A stretch of DNA of 33,976 nucleotides from Treponema sp. (GCA_031266075.1 JAISBS010000106.1:1-33976); one strand, 5' to 3'. Positions 16,328-23,620 are shown, numbered from the stretch's first letter. Translations and numbers: made by a program. Notes: generated by a model not told the origin, from the letters alone.

Positions 16328-17407
16328 CTACTGAATCTTTAACATGGAGAGGGCGATAATCGCAAAGAGGCCCCCCAGAATCCAGAACCGGATCACCACT
16401 TTGGTTTCCGGCCAGCCCGATAATTCAAAATGGTGATGTATGGGCGCCATTTTGAATACCCGTTTCTTCCGCAGCTTATAACTTAAGACCTGAATAATCA
16501 CCGATACGATCTCTATTACAAAAACGCCGCCGATGATCAGAACCAGAATTTCCTTTTTTATGATGAGGGAAATGACGGCCACTACGCCGCCCAGCGACAG
16601 GCTCCCCACATCGCCCATAAACACTTCCGCCGGATGGGCGTTAAACCAGAGGAAGCCGATGCAGGCCCCCACCGCGGCAAGGCAAAAGACCGTCAGTTCC
16701 CCGGCTCCGGTAATGTAGGGAATCCCCAGATAGGCCGAATAGTCGGCCCGCCCCGAAATGTAGGTCAGGATCGCCAGCGCGATAAACACCAGAATCAAAA
16801 GGCCCGCCAGAAGCCCGTCCAGCCCGTCGGAAAAATTCACCGCGTTGGATTCTCCCATGATAAGGAGGATTCCGAAGGGTATCCAGAGGATCCCCAGATC
16901 CACCACGGGATTTTTGAAAAAGGGAACGTAGAGGGCCGTCGCTTTCTCATCCCCGGTAAAGTACAAAAACAGCATCACCCCCAGGGCCACAATAAACTGG
17001 CCCGCCAGCTTGCCCCAGGCGGGAAGCCCCACGGAATTGTGGCGGGTTACTTTCAGATAGTCGTCGATAAAACCGATGCCCCCAAAGGCCGCAAAAGCCC
17101 CCAGCGTAAGCCAGACCTTTTCGTTCCCAAAATCCATCCACAGGAGCATAGCGATCAACACGGAAAAAATGATGAAGATCCCGCCCATGGTGGGGGTTCC
17201 GAATTTTTTAAGGTGGCTTTCCGGGCCGTCTTCCCGGATAGACTGGCCGATTTTAAACCGCCTGAGAGCGTCGATGATCCGGGGGCCCAGCATGAAACAG
17301 AGAAGCAGGGTGGTCAGGGCCGCGTAGGCCCCCCGGAAGGTCAAATACAAAAATACGTTGAAGGGGGTGAAAAACTTTACCAGCGGATAAATATATTCAA
17401 GAAACAT
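16328..17407 (-). CDS. mraY: Phospho-N-acetylmuramoyl-pentapeptide transferase MraY
   Basis: Integral membrane enzyme making lipid I by transferring phospho-MurNAc-pentapeptide from UDP to undecaprenyl phosphate. The 359-residue product has about ten membrane helices and the catalytic motifs GIGFIDDYLK, MGESNAVNFSDGLDGLLAG and MAPIHHHFELSGWPETKVVIRFW. Start is ATG at 17407, giving MFLEYIYPLVKFFTPFN, with GGGGGG-type purines about 5 nt upstream. It overlaps the murF stop by 11 bp. The reading frame stays open upstream inside murF, but only the short form matches the family. Confidence 0.97.
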   Translation of the reverse strand: MFLEYIYPLVKFFTPFNVFLYLTFRGAYAALTTLLLCFMLGPRIIDALRRFKIGQSIREDGPESHLKKFGTPTMGGIFIIFSVLIAMLLWMDFGNEKVWLTLGAFAAFGGIGFIDDYLKVTRHNSVGLPAWGKLAGQFIVALGVMLFLYFTGDEKATALYVPFFKNPVVDLGILWIPFGILLIMGESNAVNFSDGLDGLLAGLLILVFIALAILTYISGRADYSAYLGIPYITGAGELTVFCLAAVGACIGFLWFNAHPAEVFMGDVGSLSLGGVVAVISLIIKKEILVLIIGGVFVIEIVSVIIQVLSYKLRKKRVFKMAPIHHHFELSGWPETKVVIRFWILGGLFAIIALSMLKIQ

Positions 17408-18839
17408 GAACGCCCCCCTGAACCGCCGGTTCCCGAATCGCCGCCAAAAGCCCGGAGAGGCGTTCCAGCGCCTTTCCCCGGGAACCTTTGAGTAAAACCA
17501 GATCCCCGGGCCGCGCATAGGCTTCCAAGGCTCCGGCCAGGGCCTCCATGGTCCCCGCGTGGTAAAAATCTTTTCCCCCGGCCTCGAGCAGCGCTTCCGC
17601 GGCGGCCCCCATCTCTTCCCCCAGCAGGAACACCCGGTCCGCGGCGGAAGCCGCCAGCGCCCGGCCAAGCCGCTCATGGCTCGCCGGGGCCTGATCCCCC
17701 AGTTCCAGCATGGAGGCCAGCACGTAAATTTTCCGGCCCGGCCAGTCAAGGCCGTCGCAGAAGGCCAGGGCCTCCGCCGCCGATTCGGGGCTGGCGTTGT
17801 AGCAGTCCCGGATCACCGTAACCGGCCCCCAAACAATTTCGCTCCGGCCAAAGAGGGGCCGCACCGATTCCAGCCCCTGCCGGATCGCCCTGTCTCCGGC
17901 CCCGGCCTCCCGGGCCAGGGCAATCGCCGCCGCCGCATTTTTCAGGTTGTGCCTTCCCGGCAGCCGGAAACGCGCCCATTCCCCGGCCCAGCGGATTTCG
18001 CTGCCCTCAAGACCCAAATCCCGGACGCCCCCCCATTCCGCACAGGCGGCGGCCCCGTAGAATTTCACCGTCCCCCGGACTCCTTCGGCAAGGAAATCCC
18101 GGAATTCGTCATCCGCGGGGACAAGGGCGGTTTCGGTTCCCGAAAAGCGCGAAAAAATATTTTTTTTCTCTTTAGCTATCCCCTCCCGGCTGCCGAGAAT
18201 ACCGATATGGGCAGACCCTATGTTGGTAATCAGCGCGACACGAGGTTCCAGTACCGAGGCCAGTTCCGCAATCTCTCCGGGGCGGTTCATGCCCATCTCA
18301 AAAATCCCCGCTTCGTGGCCGGTGCGGACTTCAAAAACCGCCAGGGGCAGGCCGGTTTCGGAATTGAGGTTCCCCGGATTATAGACCGTCTCTTTTTCCC
18401 TGCCGATAATGGCGGCGGCGATTTCCTTGACCGTCGATTTTCCCGCCGAACCTGACACCGCCATTTTGAGCAGCCGGGGGAATTTTTTCAGATAAAGCCG
18501 GGCCGCGTCCTGGAGCCCCCGGAGCGTGCCGGGAAGAACCACCAGCGCCCGGCCCCGCCGCTTCGCCAGATCCGCAAGCCCCGGCGTGGGATCGTTAAGC
18601 CTCGCTTCGGCGACCATGGCCGCGGCGGCGCCCCGGTCAAAGGCCGCTTCCACAAAGGCGTGGCCGTCCTGCCGCGCGCCCGGAAGGGCGGCAAAAAGGC
18701 TCCCCTCCCCCGCGAGCCGGGAATCGATACACACTCCACAGACGCCCCGGACAGCCCCCCCGGAAAAATCGATAACCCGCGCGCCGGGCAGTTCTCCCAG
18801 TTCGGCAAGAGTCAGCAGCAAGCCCCCGGCGGCGATCAT
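17397..18839 (-). CDS. murF: UDP-MurNAc-tripeptide--D-alanyl-D-alanine ligase MurF
   Basis: Cytoplasmic ligase that adds D-Ala-D-Ala to the UDP-MurNAc-tripeptide, the last soluble step of peptidoglycan precursor synthesis. The 480-residue product follows the Mur ligase plan: N-terminal UDP-binding domain (1-120), ATP loop SGSAGKSTVKE (129-139), the NLNSETGLPL stretch typical of MurF, FEMGMNRPGEIAELA, the ITNIGSAHIG motif, and the C-terminal domain with DCYNASPESAAEAL and LLKGSRGKALE. Its start overlaps the ftsL-like stop by four bases (ATGA). murE, murD, murG and murC, often found in this cluster, are absent here. Confidence 0.96.
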   Translation of the reverse strand: MIAAGGLLLTLAELGELPGARVIDFSGGAVRGVCGVCIDSRLAGEGSLFAALPGARQDGHAFVEAAFDRGAAAAMVAEARLNDPTPGLADLAKRRGRALVVLPGTLRGLQDAARLYLKKFPRLLKMAVSGSAGKSTVKEIAAAIIGREKETVYNPGNLNSETGLPLAVFEVRTGHEAGIFEMGMNRPGEIAELASVLEPRVALITNIGSAHIGILGSREGIAKEKKNIFSRFSGTETALVPADDEFRDFLAEGVRGTVKFYGAAACAEWGGVRDLGLEGSEIRWAGEWARFRLPGRHNLKNAAAAIALAREAGAGDRAIRQGLESVRPLFGRSEIVWGPVTVIRDCYNASPESAAEALAFCDGLDWPGRKIYVLASMLELGDQAPASHERLGRALAASAADRVFLLGEEMGAAAEALLEAGGKDFYHAGTMEALAGALEAYARPGDLVLLKGSRGKALERLSGLLAAIREPAVQGGVHVS

Positions 18840-19120
18840 TCCCCGCCCCCGGCAATCCGAATCTGCAGCACGTCTTCAGGGGCTATCCGTTCCAGTTTCA
18901 GCTCGTTTCGGGCGATATGCTCTATCCGTTCGGAAGACGAAAGCACCGCAATCCCCGCGATAAGCCTTTTGTTGCTTTCGATCCATTCCACCTGGGCGTC
19001 TTCCAGACGGCTAATCTCCCGCTCCAGACTGGTGTAGCGGCTGGACTGCCATGCGTTCAGCCCCAAAAAAAGAGGAATCGTCAAAACAATAATATACAAA
19101 AACGCCCGCCGCCGTATCAT
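18836..19120 (-). CDS. ftsL: FtsL-like septum protein
   Basis: A 94-residue bitopic protein: short basic cytoplasmic N-terminus (MIRRR), one membrane helix (AFLYIIVLTIPLFLGLNAW, about 6-24), then a heptad-like coiled coil (YTSLEREISRLEDAQVEWIESNKRLI) and an ERIEHIARNELKLERIAPEDVLQI ending typical of FtsL/FtsB-type proteins. FtsL pairs with FtsB and FtsQ to activate FtsW/FtsI. Sequence conservation in this family is very low, so the call rests on size, topology and location between rsmH and murF. AAGGA lies 6 nt before the ATG. Confidence 0.8.
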   Translation of the reverse strand: MIRRRAFLYIIVLTIPLFLGLNAWQSSRYTSLEREISRLEDAQVEWIESNKRLIAGIAVLSSSERIEHIARNELKLERIAPEDVLQIRIAGGGE

Positions 19121-19129
19121 ACGCTGTCC

Positions 19130-20074
19130 TTATCCATTTTCAAGCACCTTTTCCACAACCCGCAGACGGGCGCTCCGGGAAGGAGGGTTCCGCCGGATCT
19201 CGTCATCCCCCGCGGCAAGCCCCTTCCGGGTCAAAATATTGACGCTCCGACGCCCTTCACATCTACATATCGGCGCATCCGGAGGGCAGGTACAGTTCTT
19301 GTTCTGTTCCCGGAAAAAATTCTTGACTATCCGGTCCTCCAGCGAATGAAAAGTGATGACCCCGAGCCTCCCCCCCGGCTCGAGGACCCGTAAAGCCCCC
19401 TCAAGGAGATGGGGGAGCCGGGAAAGCTCCCCGTTTACCGCGATCCGCAGGGCCTGCATAGTCAGGGTCGCGGGATGTATACCGCCGGAACGGCCCGAAA
19501 CCGGAACCGCCTGTTCCACCACCTTTGCCAGCGCGGCGGATGTTCCGATGTTCCCCCGGCCCCGCTGTTCCACGATGGCGCGGGCGATCCGCCGGGAACG
19601 CCGTTCCTCCGCGTTGTGGTACAGCAGATCCGCCAGTTCTTTTTCGGGGAGCCGGTTCACCAGATCCGCCGCCGTGCTGCCGGAAGAAGTATCCAGCCGC
19701 ATATCCAGCGCCTCGTCTTTGCGAAAGCTGAAACCCCTGCCGCTCTTTTCATAATGAAAAAGACTCACCCCCAAATCGATAAGGATCGTATCGGGCCGTT
19801 TCAGCTCCCCCGGATAGGCGGCGAAAAAATCCTGGGCCCAGCCGGAATGGAAATGCAGACGGTCCCCGAAGGACGACAACCGCCGCCGGGCCACAGCCTG
19901 AATCTCCGGATCCGCGTCCACGCCGATTATTTTGAGGTCCGGGAACCGGGACAGAAAGGCTTCGCTATGCCCCCCCTCTCCCAGCGTGGCGTCCACCATC
20001 AGTTCCCCTGCCTTTCGGGGGGCGAGATACTCAATGGTTTCTTCCAGCAATACCGGAATATGCACAATTTCCAC
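19130..20074 (-). CDS. rsmH: 16S rRNA (cytosine-1402-N4)-methyltransferase RsmH (MraW)
   Basis: SAM-dependent enzyme that methylates C1402 in the ribosomal P site. The 314-residue product has the starting HIPVLLEETIEYL, the SAM loop VDATLGEGGHSEAFL, DLGVSLFHYEKSGRGFSF, ALRIAVNGEL and the C-terminal GVITFHSLEDRIVKNFFRE plus a Cys-containing segment before RSARLRVVEKV. The start is GTG at 20074 with AAGGGG 5 nt upstream. It follows mraZ by 12 bp, the usual order at the head of division clusters. Confidence 0.97.
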   Translation of the reverse strand: MEIVHIPVLLEETIEYLAPRKAGELMVDATLGEGGHSEAFLSRFPDLKIIGVDADPEIQAVARRRLSSFGDRLHFHSGWAQDFFAAYPGELKRPDTILIDLGVSLFHYEKSGRGFSFRKDEALDMRLDTSSGSTAADLVNRLPEKELADLLYHNAEERRSRRIARAIVEQRGRGNIGTSAALAKVVEQAVPVSGRSGGIHPATLTMQALRIAVNGELSRLPHLLEGALRVLEPGGRLGVITFHSLEDRIVKNFFREQNKNCTCPPDAPICRCEGRRSVNILTRKGLAAGDDEIRRNPPSRSARLRVVEKVLENG

Positions 20075-20086
20075 CGCAACCCCTTG

Positions 20087-20530
20087 TCAAAGAGAAAGAT
20101 GCCCCAGGGCTTCCACAATAGCCATGGTATTCGGCTCATTGGCCTCGTAGTAGGCCCGGTATTCATCCACCGCCCACAGTTCAACCCGCTTGCCGGTGCC
20201 GCAGATCATACAGTCCCGGCCCAGGGCCGCATATTCCCGGAGGCTTGGCGGCAGGGCAATACGGCCCGCCCTGTCAATTTCCACCGGCTGCGAGGGAACA
20301 ATAAAACGGTGCTGGGCCCAGGTAAGCTGCTGCATATTCAGGGTCGCCGAATTGAGGAGCTGTTCCGAAAAAAGCTCCCATTTTTCCGGCGGAAAGGCCC
20401 AGACGCATTTTTCCAGGCCCTTGGTAAGGACAAGTACATTTCCCTGCAGGCAGCCCCGCATCCGGGCGGGCAGACTTACCCGGCCCTTGTCGTCAAGCGT
20501 GGCTTTGCTCTCACCGGTCAACAGTTCCAT
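20087..20530 (-). CDS. mraZ: Transcriptional regulator MraZ
   Basis: MraZ is an AbrB-like DNA-binding protein that represses the division/wall operon it heads. The 147-residue product contains two MraZ half-repeats: KATLDDKGRVSLPARMRG near residues 9-26 and VEIDRAGRIALPPSLREYA near 83-101, the second with the conserved D-x-x-GR motif. Its ATG is at 20530; an AGGA about 9 nt upstream lies inside the fourth of five 10-bp repeats, so a bound repressor would cover both the transcription start and the ribosome site. It is the first gene of the 20-kb minus-strand block. Confidence 0.96.
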   Translation of the reverse strand: MELLTGESKATLDDKGRVSLPARMRGCLQGNVLVLTKGLEKCVWAFPPEKWELFSEQLLNSATLNMQQLTWAQHRFIVPSQPVEIDRAGRIALPPSLREYAALGRDCMICGTGKRVELWAVDEYRAYYEANEPNTMAIVEALGHLSL

Positions 20531-20580
20531 TCCACTTTATCCTATTTCATTCCTGTTAATCCCACTTTATTCCACTTCGT
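20531..20580 (-). promoter_or_regulatory. Five tandem 10-bp MraZ-type operator boxes
   Basis: Between the mraZ -10 element and its start codon the minus strand holds five head-to-tail units of exactly 10 bp: ACGAAGTGGA, ATAAAGTGGG, ATTAACAGGA, ATGAAATAGG and ATAAAGTGGA. Units 1, 2 and 5 keep AAGTGG; units 3 and 4 are degenerate. This matches published MraZ sites (TGGGN repeats with 5-bp spacers in E. coli, AAAGTG-based boxes in mycoplasmas). One-turn spacing fits binding of a ring-shaped MraZ on one DNA face. Confidence 0.8.
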
Positions 20581-20582
20581 CC

Positions 20583-20611
20583 ATTATTTATCGATATAAA
20601 TTTTCCGTCAA
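20583..20611 (-). promoter_or_regulatory. Sigma-70 promoter of the mraZ operon
   Basis: On the minus strand TTGACG (20606-20611), a 17-bp spacer and AATAAT (20583-20588) precede the operator boxes; each hexamer is one mismatch from consensus. The predicted start of transcription, around 20575, falls in the first MraZ box. Confidence 0.7.
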
Positions 20612-20642
20612 CCGTTAATTCAAGAAAAAAGTTATAAATAGT

Positions 20643-20660
20643 AAAAAAACTCGTTTTTTT
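20643..20660. repeat. A/T-rich palindrome in the mraZ divergent region
   Basis: Seven A and a C, a two-base centre, then a G and seven T form an 8-bp inverted repeat midway between the divergent mraZ and 20726 genes. It could act as a bidirectional terminator-like hairpin insulating the two promoters, or as a bent-DNA binding site. Nothing else is recognised between it and the flanking promoters. Confidence 0.4.
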
Positions 20661-20690
20661 GCTACACGCTCGTATAGCCTTTTGCGCGCC

Positions 20691-20719
20691 TTGCACACCA
20701 AAAAGCCTTTCATTATGCT
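20691..20719 (+). promoter_or_regulatory. Candidate promoter abutting the 20726 start codon
   Basis: TTGCAC (20691-20696), a 17-bp spacer and TATGCT (20714-20719) lie 6 nt before the ATG of the 84-aa gene. No Shine-Dalgarno sequence is present, so transcription would begin at about the A of ATG, giving a leaderless message. Confidence 0.45.
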
Positions 20720-20725
20720 TTTTTC

Positions 20726-20980
20726 ATGTTTATGAACGAATTTTTCATTGTTTTTCCCGAAGGGGACGTGCAGGAAGTCTCCCGGCGGATTCCCATAAAC
20801 GAGATTGTAGATATGAACGGCAACAGTCTGCCCCTGCCCCTCCCCACCAGCCGGATGATTGCCTACCGGGTAAGCCGGATCAAGACTGATGAAAACCGGG
20901 GCGGGAACGAAACGTACCATTTTCTGGAACTTTTAAGCGCCGAAGAGCTGAACCCCTACACCAGGCCGGGGGCGGAATGA
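20726..20980 (+). CDS. Conserved-looking small protein of unknown function (84 aa)
   Basis: I do not recognise this family. The product is acidic and soluble, with no signal peptide or membrane helix. It begins with a beta-rich stretch (NEFFIVFPEGDVQEVSRRIPINEIVDMNGN), has a central LPLPTSRMIAYRVSRIKT segment, and ends with NETYHFLELLSAEELNPY, which suggests a small folded domain. A second ATG lies two codons in. It has no ribosome site, and the putative -10 element is 6 nt upstream. Its stop (TGA) overlaps a possible ATG of the next frame, so the two plus-strand genes form a unit divergent from mraZ. Confidence 0.75.
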   Translation: MFMNEFFIVFPEGDVQEVSRRIPINEIVDMNGNSLPLPLPTSRMIAYRVSRIKTDENRGGNETYHFLELLSAEELNPYTRPGAE

Positions 20981-21006
20981 GGAACCGGCCTCTGGAGGGT
21001 CGGACA

Positions 21007-21735
21007 ATGAAGAACTCCATCGGCGCCAAAAACGAAAGCGGTCTCCACCGGGCCCTGAAATTCCGCTACGCCGGAATCCTGGGGGAAACCGAAGCTCCCG
21101 TAGGGGACTATGTGGCCGACGGCGTCAGCGGCGACGGGGAAATCATCGAGGTGCAGACCGGGAGCTTTGGCCCCCTAAAGACAAAAGTCCCGGAACTGGC
21201 CCGCCGGGGCCCGGTGCGGATCATCCACCCCGTTATCGTCAACAAATATATCGAAGTTTTTGACGGGGAAGAAAACAAACTCTATCGCCGGAAAAGCCCT
21301 CGGAAAGGCAATGAATGGGACCTTTTCAAAGCCCTGCTCTACGCCCCGGAACTGCCCCTGATTCCGGGACTCTGTATCGAACTGGCCCTGGTGGATGTGC
21401 GGGAAAAGCGGGTGGCGGACGGCGGAGGCTCCTGGCGGCGAAAAGGCCAGCGCATCGCCGGGCGGGAACTGGCCGCCTGGCGCGGCGCCGTCCTGCTCAA
21501 TTCGCCGGAAGATTACCGCCGGTTCATCCCCTTTGCCGCCGGGGAACGCTTCACCGTCAACGATCTGCGGGAAAAAGCCCGTATTCCCCGCCCCCTGGCC
21601 GCAAAAGCCCTGTATGTCCTGTATAAAATGGGGCTGGTAATGCGGGAGGGCAAAAAAAGAAACGCCTGGGTGTACCGGTTACGGGAGGAACGGGAGCGGG
21701 TGAAAAGGCAGGATACGAAAACCTCTGAAAACTGA
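21007..21735 (+). CDS. Nuclease-like protein with possible winged-helix C-terminus
   Basis: I do not recognise a named family. Residues 1-60 resemble a PD-(D/E)XK nuclease core: Glu in the first helix (KNESGLHRALKFRY), Asp in VGDYVADG, then the strand EIIEVQTGSF with a Glu-x-Gln pair, followed by a Lys-containing helix (LKTKVPELARRG). A middle region (VNKYIEVFDGEENKLYRRKSPRKGNEWDLFKALLYAPEL) precedes a C-terminal part (FTVNDLREKARIPRPLAAKALYVLYKMGLVMREGKKRNAWVYRL, about 178-225) that reads like a winged helix. ATG at 21007 follows GGAGG by about 10 nt and gives 242 residues. An ATG at 20977 overlapping the previous stop adds ten. Nuclease activity is inference. Confidence 0.78.
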   Translation: MKNSIGAKNESGLHRALKFRYAGILGETEAPVGDYVADGVSGDGEIIEVQTGSFGPLKTKVPELARRGPVRIIHPVIVNKYIEVFDGEENKLYRRKSPRKGNEWDLFKALLYAPELPLIPGLCIELALVDVREKRVADGGGSWRRKGQRIAGRELAAWRGAVLLNSPEDYRRFIPFAAGERFTVNDLREKARIPRPLAAKALYVLYKMGLVMREGKKRNAWVYRLREERERVKRQDTKTSEN

Positions 21736-21749
21736 AGTTTTCAGAGGTT
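21720..21749. repeat. Perfect 14-bp hairpin over the end of the nuclease-like gene
   Basis: Arms AACCTCTGAAAACT (21720-21733) and AGTTTTCAGAGGTT (21736-21749) are perfectly complementary around the two bases GA. The stop codon of the plus-strand gene lies in the left arm. Only a short TTTT follows on the minus strand and none on the plus strand, so it may work as a weak terminator or transcript-stabilising end. The tip AAAACT-GA-AGTTTT recurs in the hairpin at 26590-26621. Confidence 0.7.
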
Positions 21750-21784
21750 CCCCCGGAGGAGAGAAGGGGCGAGGGAGCCGCGGG

Positions 21785-21819
21785 GCGGATACGCCGCCGT
21801 CAACCGGCGCGTATCCCGC
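21785..21819. repeat. Imperfect G+C-rich hairpin
   Basis: GGATACGCCG (787-796) can pair with CGGCG-cg-TATCC (805-816), with further GC pairs outside. It is the first structure in the gene-free segment 21750-21992 between the convergent nuclease-like and flaA genes. No open frame or T-run accompanies it. Confidence 0.4.
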
Positions 21820-21862
21820 TCTTCAACTTCTTTCGCCTGCCTTCTCAGTCCCCAGTCAAATC

Positions 21863-21982
21863 AACAACCTCGCCCTAAAGGGACGAGGCATGTTGTTCTC
21901 ATAAGGTATTAGACTCAGGGTACATACCCTTTATAACGCCCTAAAGCTCCCCCGCGCAAGCGGGCTTTTGGGTATGTACCCT
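21863..21982. other. Palindrome-rich gene-free segment, possible structured RNA or transposon end
   Basis: Two structures sit here. The first (21863-21897) is a hairpin with CCTCG-CCCT against AGGG-a-CGAGG and outer AACAA/TTGTT pairs. The second (21917-21982) is a perfect 13-bp inverted repeat, AGGGTACATACCC and GGGTATGTACCCT, enclosing CCCGC-GCAA-GCGGG, a stem with a GNRA-type loop, plus AAAG/CTTT pairs. It starts 10 nt after the minus-strand flaA stop. The first hairpin recalls right ends of IS200/IS605 elements and their omega RNAs, but no tnpA or tnpB is present. It may be a relic, a non-autonomous element, or a 3' structure of the flaA mRNA. Confidence 0.5.
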
Positions 21983-21992
21983 TCGCTACGAA

Positions 21993-22721
21993 TCACCAGG
22001 CGTCGGACATATCGTCGGCGTCCCGGTTATCCTCGGCAAAGAGGTCCGTTACCGCCCGGAGATCGTCAAAGTAGATGTAGAAACTGCCATAGGCTTCCAT
22101 CGGCGCACAGTCGATGCGAAAACCGGTGATCTTGAGGCCCATCTGGTTGTTGTAGTGGTAATTCCGCTGGACGACGCCGGTCAGACCGTCTTCCGCCTGG
22201 GGGGGAATCGCCACGGTCAGTTTTTTCCAGCCCTGAAAATTGAGTTTCCCCATGTAAATTTCGTAATCACGGCCAAAAAAGTCCTGGATAAGAACTTTAA
22301 TTTCATGGTTGGCATTCCGGCCCACAATCCACATGGAAATGGTCTTGGTGATTCCCTCAACGGGAATGGGGCGGGTGGGATAAATGGTGAAGCTGTTGTA
22401 GCCCCGGTGGATAAAATCCACCCGGGTGCCCAGCACATACCGGTCCGGAATATTCATGCCCTCTTCGTCCGGAATGGCCTGCTTGGCAGCCGGTCCACCC
22501 GAAAAAAGCCGGGTAGTCGTATAGCCATCGTCGCCGGACATGGTGGAACGCCAGTAACCGTCATGCTCAAATTTATCAACCGAAACCTCTTTCAGAAGCT
22601 GCTGGGCCTCGTCAATGCCGAGCCGCTCCGGGTTGGCGGCGCCGACTTCAGTCCCGCTCTGCTGGGCCCCCGCAAAACCGGCGGCGGCAAGCAACAACGC
22701 AATTACGATAAACCGTTTCAT
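21993..22721 (-). CDS. Flagellar filament outer-layer protein FlaA, second copy
   Basis: FlaA proteins form the sheath around the FlaB core of spirochaete periplasmic flagella. The 242-residue product has a signal peptide (MKRFIVIALLLAAAGFAGAQ, cleavage near residue 19-20), then a FlaA domain with VLGTRVDFIHRGYNSFTIYPTRPIPVEGITKTISMWIVGRNANHEIKVLIQDFFGRDYEIYMGKLNFQGWKKL and GSFYIYFDDLRAVTD, ending with an acidic tail. Two ATG codons are adjacent; the second has AAGGAG at 7 nt. It lies 11 bp after the other flaA and is probably co-transcribed. As I recall, T. pallidum has an equivalent pair (TP0663/TP0664) beside fba. Confidence 0.92.
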   Translation of the reverse strand: MKRFIVIALLLAAAGFAGAQQSGTEVGAANPERLGIDEAQQLLKEVSVDKFEHDGYWRSTMSGDDGYTTTRLFSGGPAAKQAIPDEEGMNIPDRYVLGTRVDFIHRGYNSFTIYPTRPIPVEGITKTISMWIVGRNANHEIKVLIQDFFGRDYEIYMGKLNFQGWKKLTVAIPPQAEDGLTGVVQRNYHYNNQMGLKITGFRIDCAPMEAYGSFYIYFDDLRAVTDLFAEDNRDADDMSDAW

Positions 22722-22732
22722 CATTCAGCTCC

Positions 22733-23479
22733 TTAATTTGTGGTGACGCCGGTCCAGAGTTCCTGCACCCGGTCAGGATTGGCCAGTTCATCGCCGTCGA
22801 AGAGGGTTTCAAAGGTATCGGTAAGCACCTTGAACTGCTTGAAGTAGATGTAAAAATCCCCCACTTTTTCGGTGGGCTGGGTCCAGATCCGGAATTTCAC
22901 AAAAGACAAACCCGCATAGCTGGGAAGCACCCGCTTTGACTGGCGGATATTGGTGGGGACATTGGCCCGCAAATTTCTCCAGCCCGCATACCCGATGTTG
23001 CCCAGGCGGATGCCGTGAACCACTCCCTGAAAATCCCTGAGGTAGACTTCGATATAGAAATCCAGGTTCGATCCCCAGACCCAGAGGTCCATATACTGTA
23101 TCCGTCCGGGGATAGGTATTTCCGCGGGCCCCGCGTCTTCCCCGTCCGCGGCCAGCGTGGGATACACGTCGATCCAGTTATAGCCCCGGCGGTCAAAGCG
23201 CCCGTGGATGCCCAGGCTCTTGATGTCCTCCCCCTCGCGGTTATAGCCGAAAACAGCGATAGGCCAGGCGGCGACATAGGCCGTCTGCGGGTAGCTTTCC
23301 TCGTCGGTTTTGGTGGCGAATTTACTGGCGTCGGTCTTCCAGACATAGTCGGAATTCCCGTCAAAGGACTCCAGCACAATTGATGTAAAATCGACGGTAT
23401 TTTCGTCGGCAAAGGCCGGCAACGCGGTGATACATACCCAAATAATCAGGCATACGATTTTGAAACTGCCATGTTTCAT
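22733..23479 (-). CDS. flaA: Flagellar filament outer-layer protein FlaA, first copy
   Basis: First gene of the flaA pair. The 248-residue product carries a signal peptide (MKHGSFKIVCLIIWVCITALPAFA, cleavage after residue 24) and the FlaA domain: IVLESFDGNSDYVWKTDASKFATK, GIHGRFDRRGYNWIDVYP, RIQYMDLWVWGSNLDFYIEVYLRDFQGVVHGIRLGNIGYAGWRNLRANVP and VGDFYIYFKQFKVLTD. It shares this order of strand motifs with the second copy but diverges elsewhere, so the two are old paralogues. AAAGGAG lies 6 nt before the ATG, and a consensus sigma-70 promoter stands about 30 bp upstream, which suits an abundant structural protein. Confidence 0.93.
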   Translation of the reverse strand: MKHGSFKIVCLIIWVCITALPAFADENTVDFTSIVLESFDGNSDYVWKTDASKFATKTDEESYPQTAYVAAWPIAVFGYNREGEDIKSLGIHGRFDRRGYNWIDVYPTLAADGEDAGPAEIPIPGRIQYMDLWVWGSNLDFYIEVYLRDFQGVVHGIRLGNIGYAGWRNLRANVPTNIRQSKRVLPSYAGLSFVKFRIWTQPTEKVGDFYIYFKQFKVLTDTFETLFDGDELANPDRVQELWTGVTTN

Positions 23480-23511
23480 CCCTTACTCCTTTAACAGATA
23501 TCCTTGCCCCT

Positions 23512-23540
23512 ATTATATTTCTTTGCGCGTTCTTTGTCAA
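23512..23540 (-). promoter_or_regulatory. Consensus sigma-70 promoter of the flaA pair
   Basis: On the minus strand TTGACA (23535-23540), a 17-bp spacer and TATAAT (23512-23517) match the consensus in all twelve positions. Predicted transcription start is near 23505, giving a leader of about 25 nt with AAAGGAG. This would be a strong constitutive promoter. Confidence 0.88.
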
Positions 23541-23620
23541 ACCTTCCGGGGGCATTTCGGCGGTTTTTTTCGTAGAAATTTCCATAAAACAGAGGAACCG
23601 GGCCCCGGATTCCCCGCCGG

